From contig NZ_AP027732.1 of assembly GCF_030296615.1 (NCBI RefSeq), forward strand, positions 1,426,001 through 1,490,000: 64,000 nt of DNA, written 5' to 3'. This DNA comes from Frondihabitans sucicola (GTDB lineage: Bacteria; Actinomycetota; Actinomycetes; Actinomycetales; Microbacteriaceae). The position numbers and the translations under genes were made by a program. Positions 60,068-64,000 of the stretch are shown here, one piece after another. Every line of letters begins with the position of its first letter. The first letter of the stretch is position 1. Below the pieces are notes generated by a model. That model was not told where the DNA came from and did no database searches. It saw nothing but the letters and a program-made list of their open reading frames with translations.

Positions 60068-60814
60068 CTAGTGCGCGGACATTCCGGCGTCGATCTTGTG
60101 CTCGGCACCCGTGATGTACGACGACTCGTCCGAGGCGAGGAAGAGGACGAGCGAGGAGACCTCGTCGGCCTCGGCGAGGCGCCCGAGGAAGATCTCCTTG
60201 AGTGCGTCGCCGCCGCCCTCGTCGGTCGCCTCGACCATCATCGGCGTGTTGATGAATCCGGGGTGGACGGAGTTGGCGCGGATGTTGTTCGCCCCGTACT
60301 CGGCCGCGATGGCCTTGGTCATGCCGCGCGTCGCGAACTTGCTCGCGACGTAGGCGAGGCTCGGGAACCCGTAGTTGGCGCGCAGGCCGGCGAGCGACGA
60401 GATGTTGACGATCGAGCCGATGCCCGCCTTCAGCATGGAGGGGATGACCGACTTGGCGCCGAGGAACTGGGAGTCGGCGTTGATCGACATGACCTTCTGG
60501 TAGGCCTCCTCGTCGAGGTCGACCGTCGTCGTGACCGGGCCGAGGATTCCGGCGTTGTTGACCAGGATCGTGATCGGGCCGAACGCCTCCTCGGTCGCGG
60601 CGACGACGCGGGTCCAGTCCTCGAGCTTGGTGACGTCCTGCTTGGTGAAGCGGGCGTTGTCGCCGAGTTCTGCGGCGAGCTTCTGGCCCGACTCCTCGTT
60701 GAGGTCGGTCAGCATGACCTTCGCGCCCTCTTTGATGAACCGCTTGGCGTGGGACTCGCCCATTCCGCGGGATGCTCCAGTGACGATCGCGACTTTTCCG
60801 TCGAGACGACCCAT
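60068..60814 (-). CDS. Short-chain dehydrogenase/reductase
   Basis: This 248-residue classical SDR has TGASRGMGE (cofactor loop), NNAG at about 88-91, catalytic Ser in NISSLAG and Tyr-x-x-x-Lys in [11 protein letters not shown], rather than a basic residue after beta-2, favours NAD(H). The sequence is close to 3-alpha-hydroxysteroid/levodione-type dehydrogenases; the substrate is not known. A TetR gene lies 131 bases upstream, with a palindromic operator between them. Confidence 0.92.
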   Translation of the reverse strand: MGRLDGKVAIVTGASRGMGESHAKRFIKEGAKVMLTDLNEESGQKLAAELGDNARFTKQDVTKLEDWTRVVAATEEAFGPITILVNNAGILGPVTTTVDLDEEAYQKVMSINADSQFLGAKSVIPSMLKAGIGSIVNISSLAGLRANYGFPSLAYVASKFATRGMTKAIAAEYGANNIRANSVHPGFINTPMMVEATDEGGGDALKEIFLGRLAEADEVSSLVLFLASDESSYITGAEHKIDAGMSAH

Positions 60815-60880
60815 GTGCTGCTCCTTCGTTCTTCTTCGAACGGGGCACCGCTGAGAGTGGGATCACGGTCAAGCTATTTA

Positions 60881-60895
60881 CGGTACCTCGTACCG
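60881..60895. promoter_or_regulatory. TetR operator upstream of the SDR gene
   Basis: CGGTAC-ctc-GTACCG is a perfect 15-base palindrome 66 bases before the SDR start and just behind the TetR gene. A TAAATA -10-like box overlaps its downstream flank on the minus strand. Confidence 0.7.
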
Positions 60896-60945
60896 AAAAG
60901 AATACGTCGGGAATGCTGAGTGTCTTCCGAGACCGGTCGGATGCC

Positions 60946-61554
60946 TCAGACGGACGCTTCGAGCAGGGCTTGAAGCGCTTGCCCCAGGGGCGCGAGCCGG
61001 GTCTCGAGCTGGGAGAGGTCGACGGCCGCGGGATCGGCGACCCACTGCCTCAGGACGGCCACGTAGGCGGCCTGGACGGCTCCGCCGATCGACGCCGGAA
61101 CGACCGACTCGGCCGGAAGCTGGGTCCGTTGCTCGACGAACGCCGCGATCGCGCCGGCCCAGATGCGCCAGTGCTCCGCGCTCTCTCCCCGGAGGGCCGG
61201 ATCTTCGTCGAGCACGCGGAATCGATCCAGCCAGGTGTCGGGTGCCGCTTCTCGGGAGAGCCGTGTCGACTCCGCCACGGCGGTCAGGATCGCCGCCATG
61301 ACCGGGGTCTCTCCACGCTCGTCGAGCCGGGACTTCAGTCGCTCGACGGCGCGGTCGAACTCTCCCCAGACGATCCCGCCCTTCGAGCCGAAGTACCGGA
61401 AGAAGGTCGTCCGACCCACGCCGCCGGCGGCCATGATCGCTTGGACGGTGGTGGCCTCGTAGCCATCGCGCAGCAGGAGGTCGAAGGCGATCTCTTCGAG
61501 AGCCTCCCGCGACGAGACGGGCGGACGGCCGCGGCGAGGAGGTGAGGACGTCAT
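60946..61554 (-). CDS. TetR-family regulator of the SDR gene
   Basis: This 202-residue repressor has GRPPVSSREALEEIAFDLLLRDGYEATTVQAIMAAGGVGRTTFFRYFGSK as a textbook TetR helix-turn-helix region (residues 9-58). Its C-terminal domain resembles MftR/AcrR-type regulators. It is on the same strand as the SDR, with the CGGTAC palindrome between them. It probably senses the SDR substrate. Confidence 0.9.
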   Translation of the reverse strand: MTSSPPRRGRPPVSSREALEEIAFDLLLRDGYEATTVQAIMAAGGVGRTTFFRYFGSKGGIVWGEFDRAVERLKSRLDERGETPVMAAILTAVAESTRLSREAAPDTWLDRFRVLDEDPALRGESAEHWRIWAGAIAAFVEQRTQLPAESVVPASIGGAVQAAYVAVLRQWVADPAAVDLSQLETRLAPLGQALQALLEASV

Positions 61555-61601
61555 CTCTCGAGGCTAAGGCACCGCCTCGACGTGCGGCCACCACGCTGTG
61601 T

Positions 61602-61637
61602 CAACCGGTTGCCATTCGAGCGGCATCTCTCTAGGCT
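61602..61637 (+). promoter_or_regulatory. LacI operator overlapping the Gfo/Idh promoter
   Basis: CAACCGGTTG (61602-61611) is a LacI-family-type palindrome with a central CG. Its right half forms the -35 TTGCCA (61609-61614), followed by 17 bases and TAGGCT (61632-61637). The lacI-type gene is the next but one gene, so autoregulation is likely. Confidence 0.7.
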
Positions 61638-61712
61638 GCCACGAGACGCCGTGCTTTTCGAAGTTCCAGCGCGTGCGACGCCGGCGTCCCACTCAAGGGA
61701 GATTGCTCGATC

Positions 61713-62792
61713 GTGACTTTTCATCCATCGGTTGCCGAGGCGGCGACCCGCGTCGCCGTCATCGGTTGCGGAGACATCTCGGCGCTCCACCTCGCGGCTC
61801 TCGACGTGATCCCCGGCGTCGAACTCGTCGCCGTGTGCGACACCGATCCGGGCCGCCTGGCCGCAACGGCCGAGCAGTGGGGCGTGCCGGGGTTCGGCGG
61901 CATCGACGAGCTCCTCGACGCCGTCGTCCCCGATGCCGTCCACGTGTGCACGCCTCACGTCGAGCACGCGCCGATGGCCATCGCCGCCCTCGATCGCGGA
62001 GTCCACGTCGTCCTCGAGAAGCCGCTCGCGACGGGCGTGGCCGAGGGTCGCGCCCTCGTCGAGGCGGCCGAGCGCTCGACGGCCAAGCTCGCGGTCTGTT
62101 TCCAGAATCGCTACAACGAGCCCGTCCAGCGGGCGAAAGAGGTGCTCGAGAGCGGTGTCCTCGGCCCTGTCGCCGGAGCTGCGGCAACGGTCGTCTGGCA
62201 TCGAACTCCCGAGTACTACGAGGCCAGCCCGTGGCGGGGCAGGTGGGAGACCGCCGGCGGCGGACTCCTCATGAACCAGGCGATCCACACCCTCGACCTC
62301 GTGCAGTGGCTCGTCGGGGACGTCGTCGGCGTGACCGGTGGCGTCGCGACGCGCGCACTCGGAGACACGATCGAGGTGGAGGACACCGCCGACCTGGTCC
62401 TGACTCACGCGAGCGGCGCCCGGAGCGTCTTCTACGCCACGCTCGCGCACGTCGCCAACGAGACCGTGACCGTCGACATCGTGGCCGAGCGAGGTCACCT
62501 GAGCCTGCGGGGCGACCTCACCGTCACCTACGCGGACGGGACCACCGAAGTCGTTGCGGAGCCGGTCACCGCGAGCGGCGAGAGAGCGTACTGGGGCATC
62601 TCGCACCAGACGCTGATCTCCGATTTCTACGCCGGGATCCGGTCGGAGGAGCCCTTCTGGATCGGTGCCGACGAGGCCCTCAAGACCCTTGAGATCATTC
62701 AGACCGTGTACGACCAGACGTTCCCGGAGCGTCTTCTCGCCGGTGCCGCGTCGACCGGGAACGCCTCCGGCGGAGGAAGAACCCGGCCGTGA
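61713..62792 (+). CDS. Gfo/Idh/MocA-family oxidoreductase 3
   Basis: This 359-residue NAD(P)-dependent dehydrogenase has RVAVIGCGDISALHLAAL (Rossmann), HVVLEKPLATG (substrate lysine) and LLMNQAIHTLDLVQWLVGD (catalytic His). It starts at GTG 61713 with GGGAG 11 bases upstream. Its stop overlaps the LacI start (GTGA). It opens a cluster with LacI and an MFS transporter, probably for uptake and oxidation of one sugar or sugar acid. It is not closely similar to the two paralogues in the 25-28 kb island. Confidence 0.92.
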   Translation: MTFHPSVAEAATRVAVIGCGDISALHLAALDVIPGVELVAVCDTDPGRLAATAEQWGVPGFGGIDELLDAVVPDAVHVCTPHVEHAPMAIAALDRGVHVVLEKPLATGVAEGRALVEAAERSTAKLAVCFQNRYNEPVQRAKEVLESGVLGPVAGAAATVVWHRTPEYYEASPWRGRWETAGGGLLMNQAIHTLDLVQWLVGDVVGVTGGVATRALGDTIEVEDTADLVLTHASGARSVFYATLAHVANETVTVDIVAERGHLSLRGDLTVTYADGTTEVVAEPVTASGERAYWGISHQTLISDFYAGIRSEEPFWIGADEALKTLEIIQTVYDQTFPERLLAGAASTGNASGGGRTRP

Positions 62793-63831
62793 CCACGGAC
62801 CCCGTCCGCCCGCAGGAGCCGGCCGGCCGGGGGCGGACGCCTCGGCCGGCGGCGACGATCTACGACGTCGCGAAGCTGGCCGGTGTCGCGCCGTCGACCG
62901 TGTCGCGCGCGCTCGGCAAGCCGGGCAGGATCACCATCACGACGCGCCTCAAGGTCGAAGCCGCTGCCGCCGAGCTGCACTACCGGCTCAACCCGATGGC
63001 GCGCTCCTCCCCACGGGCCGTACCTCGACGCTGGCGATGCTCGTCGCCGACTTCACCAATCCGATGTTCTTCGAGGTGGTGCGGGGCGCAGAGCGCGCCG
63101 CCGCCGATCGCGGGTACACGATGATCCTCTCCGAGTCTCAGGAGTCGGCCGATCGCGAAGCGCGCACCGCGGATCGCGTCATCCCCTCCGTCGACGGGCT
63201 CATCCTGGTGACGACACGCCTTCGCGATGAGCAGATCCGCGAGCTCTCCGACCGAAAGCCGCTCGTCGTGATCAACCGCGAGGTTACAGGGGTCGACTCG
63301 ATCGTTCCGAGGCTGGAGCCGGGCATCGGCGAGGCGCTCGATCTGCTGGCGGCCCAGGGGCACCGGTCGATGGCGTTCCTCTCCGGCCCGCAGCGGGCCT
63401 GGATGAGTCGCGCTCGCTGGGACGTCCTGTTCGACGGGGCGACGCGCCGCGGGATGCGCATCGTCGAGATCCCGTCGAGCGCTCCGACCATCGAGGGCGG
63501 CCGCGATGCGATGAAGCGGGTCGTCGCCTCCGGTGTGACCGCGGTGGTGGCCTACAACGACCTGATCGCGATCGGTCTCCTGCAGGGGGTCCAGGGGTCC
63601 GGAGGGCAGGTTCCGCGCGACCTCAGCATCATCGGCTTCGACGACATCTTCGGATCCGACTTCACGTCGCCCCCGCTGACGACGGTCATGACGCCGCTCG
63701 GCCTGATGGGGGAGCGCGCCGTCGAGGTCCTCCTCGACGGGGAGGGCGGTGGCGCCGCCGGCGAAGGCGCCCGGCCTCCCGACTCGAAGCTCGTCCTGCG
63801 CGGGTCCGTCGGGCCCGCACTCCTCGGCTGA
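62789..63831 (+). CDS. LacI-family transcriptional regulator (frameshifted as sequenced)
   Basis: This repressor of about 348 residues has a LacI helix-turn-helix (TIYDVAKLAGVAPSTVSRAL, residues about 24-43) and a hinge. The sugar-binding domain runs from TLAMLVADFTNPMFFEVVRGAE to SIIGFDDIFGSDFTSPPLTTV. The frame breaks in the hinge near 63004-63006; one extra C gives MARSLPTGRTSTLAMLVADF. The GTG start overlaps the Gfo/Idh stop. It probably controls the CAACCGGTTG site 1.2 kb upstream. Confidence 0.88.
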
Positions 63832-63908
63832 CCCGCTTGCCACGCCGTCGAGGCGCTGCTAGCGTTGCGCGAAGACATCAGACGTCCGATGTCCTCGAAA
63901 GGAGCGGG

Positions 63909-64000
63909 ATGATGCAGCACAGCGCAGTGGCTCAGCCCTGGTACAGGCAGATCGATCGAAAGCAGTGGCAGCTCTTCTGGGCGTCCTGGCTCGGCTACCT
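63909..64000 (+). CDS. MFS transporter, N-terminal part (runs off the window)
   Basis: Thirty codons are visible: a cytoplasmic opening (AVAQPWYRQIDRKQWQLFW) and the start of the first helix (ASWLGY). This resembles major facilitator sugar/acid transporters such as the NanT type. AAAGGAG lies 6 bases before the first of two consecutive ATGs. It belongs to the LacI-Gfo/Idh cluster as its likely uptake step. Confidence 0.7.
   Translation, partial: MMQHSAVAQPWYRQIDRKQWQLFWASWLGY

Overview
The window is high-GC actinobacterial DNA. Gene content and style point to the family Microbacteriaceae: solitary groEL under CIRCE elements, an IdeR-type regulator, DUF3263/DUF3027/DUF2332 proteins, many GTG/TTG starts, leaderless promoters with a TAGGCT -10, and LAxTG sortase signals. 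The family is an inference from gene content; no rRNA is present to confirm it.

Layout. (1) 1-3.0 kb: oleA and an oleB-oleC fusion, the long-chain olefin pathway, running off the left edge. (2) 3.1-23.0 kb: mostly housekeeping genes. These are a VanY-like carboxypeptidase, tRNA-Thr beside 87-bp direct repeats, nitroreductase-msrB, a LytR_C protein, a cold-shock gene, groEL, a PhoP/PhoR-like two-component pair, XPB-type helicase with its helicase-associated partner, a second cold-shock gene with DUF3027, serC, ideR, an NlpC/P60 hydrolase behind a riboswitch-like leader, an HNH nuclease, tRNA-Arg and a lipase-like hydrolase. (3) 23.1-33.4 kb: a catabolic island. It holds an ABC sugar importer, two Gfo/Idh/MocA dehydrogenases, a four-carbon acid sugar kinase, an HpaI-type aldolase, an M24 peptidase-like protein and a GntR/FCD regulator. 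The regulator's likely operators sit on the -35 boxes of at least two of the promoters. The island is bracketed by two copies of the 5' end of the gene that follows it. (4) 34.5-56.0 kb: a cell-surface region. Two giant sortase-anchored DUF11 proteins (about 2,800 and 1,800 aa) flank a few small regulator and enzyme genes. The second giant also carries seven CshA-like fibril repeats and is followed by three TasA/camelysin-like secreted proteins and a SipW-type signal peptidase. (5) 56.1-64 kb: a phosphotransferase, a TolB-like protein, a TetX-like flavoprotein with its TetR regulator, an SDR with a TetR regulator, and the start of a LacI-controlled Gfo/Idh plus MFS sugar cluster.

The best candidate for an under-described system is 47.5-56.0 kb. 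It pairs a giant DUF11/CshA adhesin with three SipW-type fibre subunits and their dedicated signal peptidase, an actinobacterial counterpart of the Bacillus tapA-sipW-tasA matrix-fibre operon with a wall-anchored adhesin attached.

A caution on reading frames: about 19 apparent frameshifts fall in this window, nearly all -1 and mostly in G or C runs, and they hit conserved genes. This pattern looks like homopolymer under-calling in the assembly rather than biological decay. I therefore annotate those genes at full length and state where each frame breaks.
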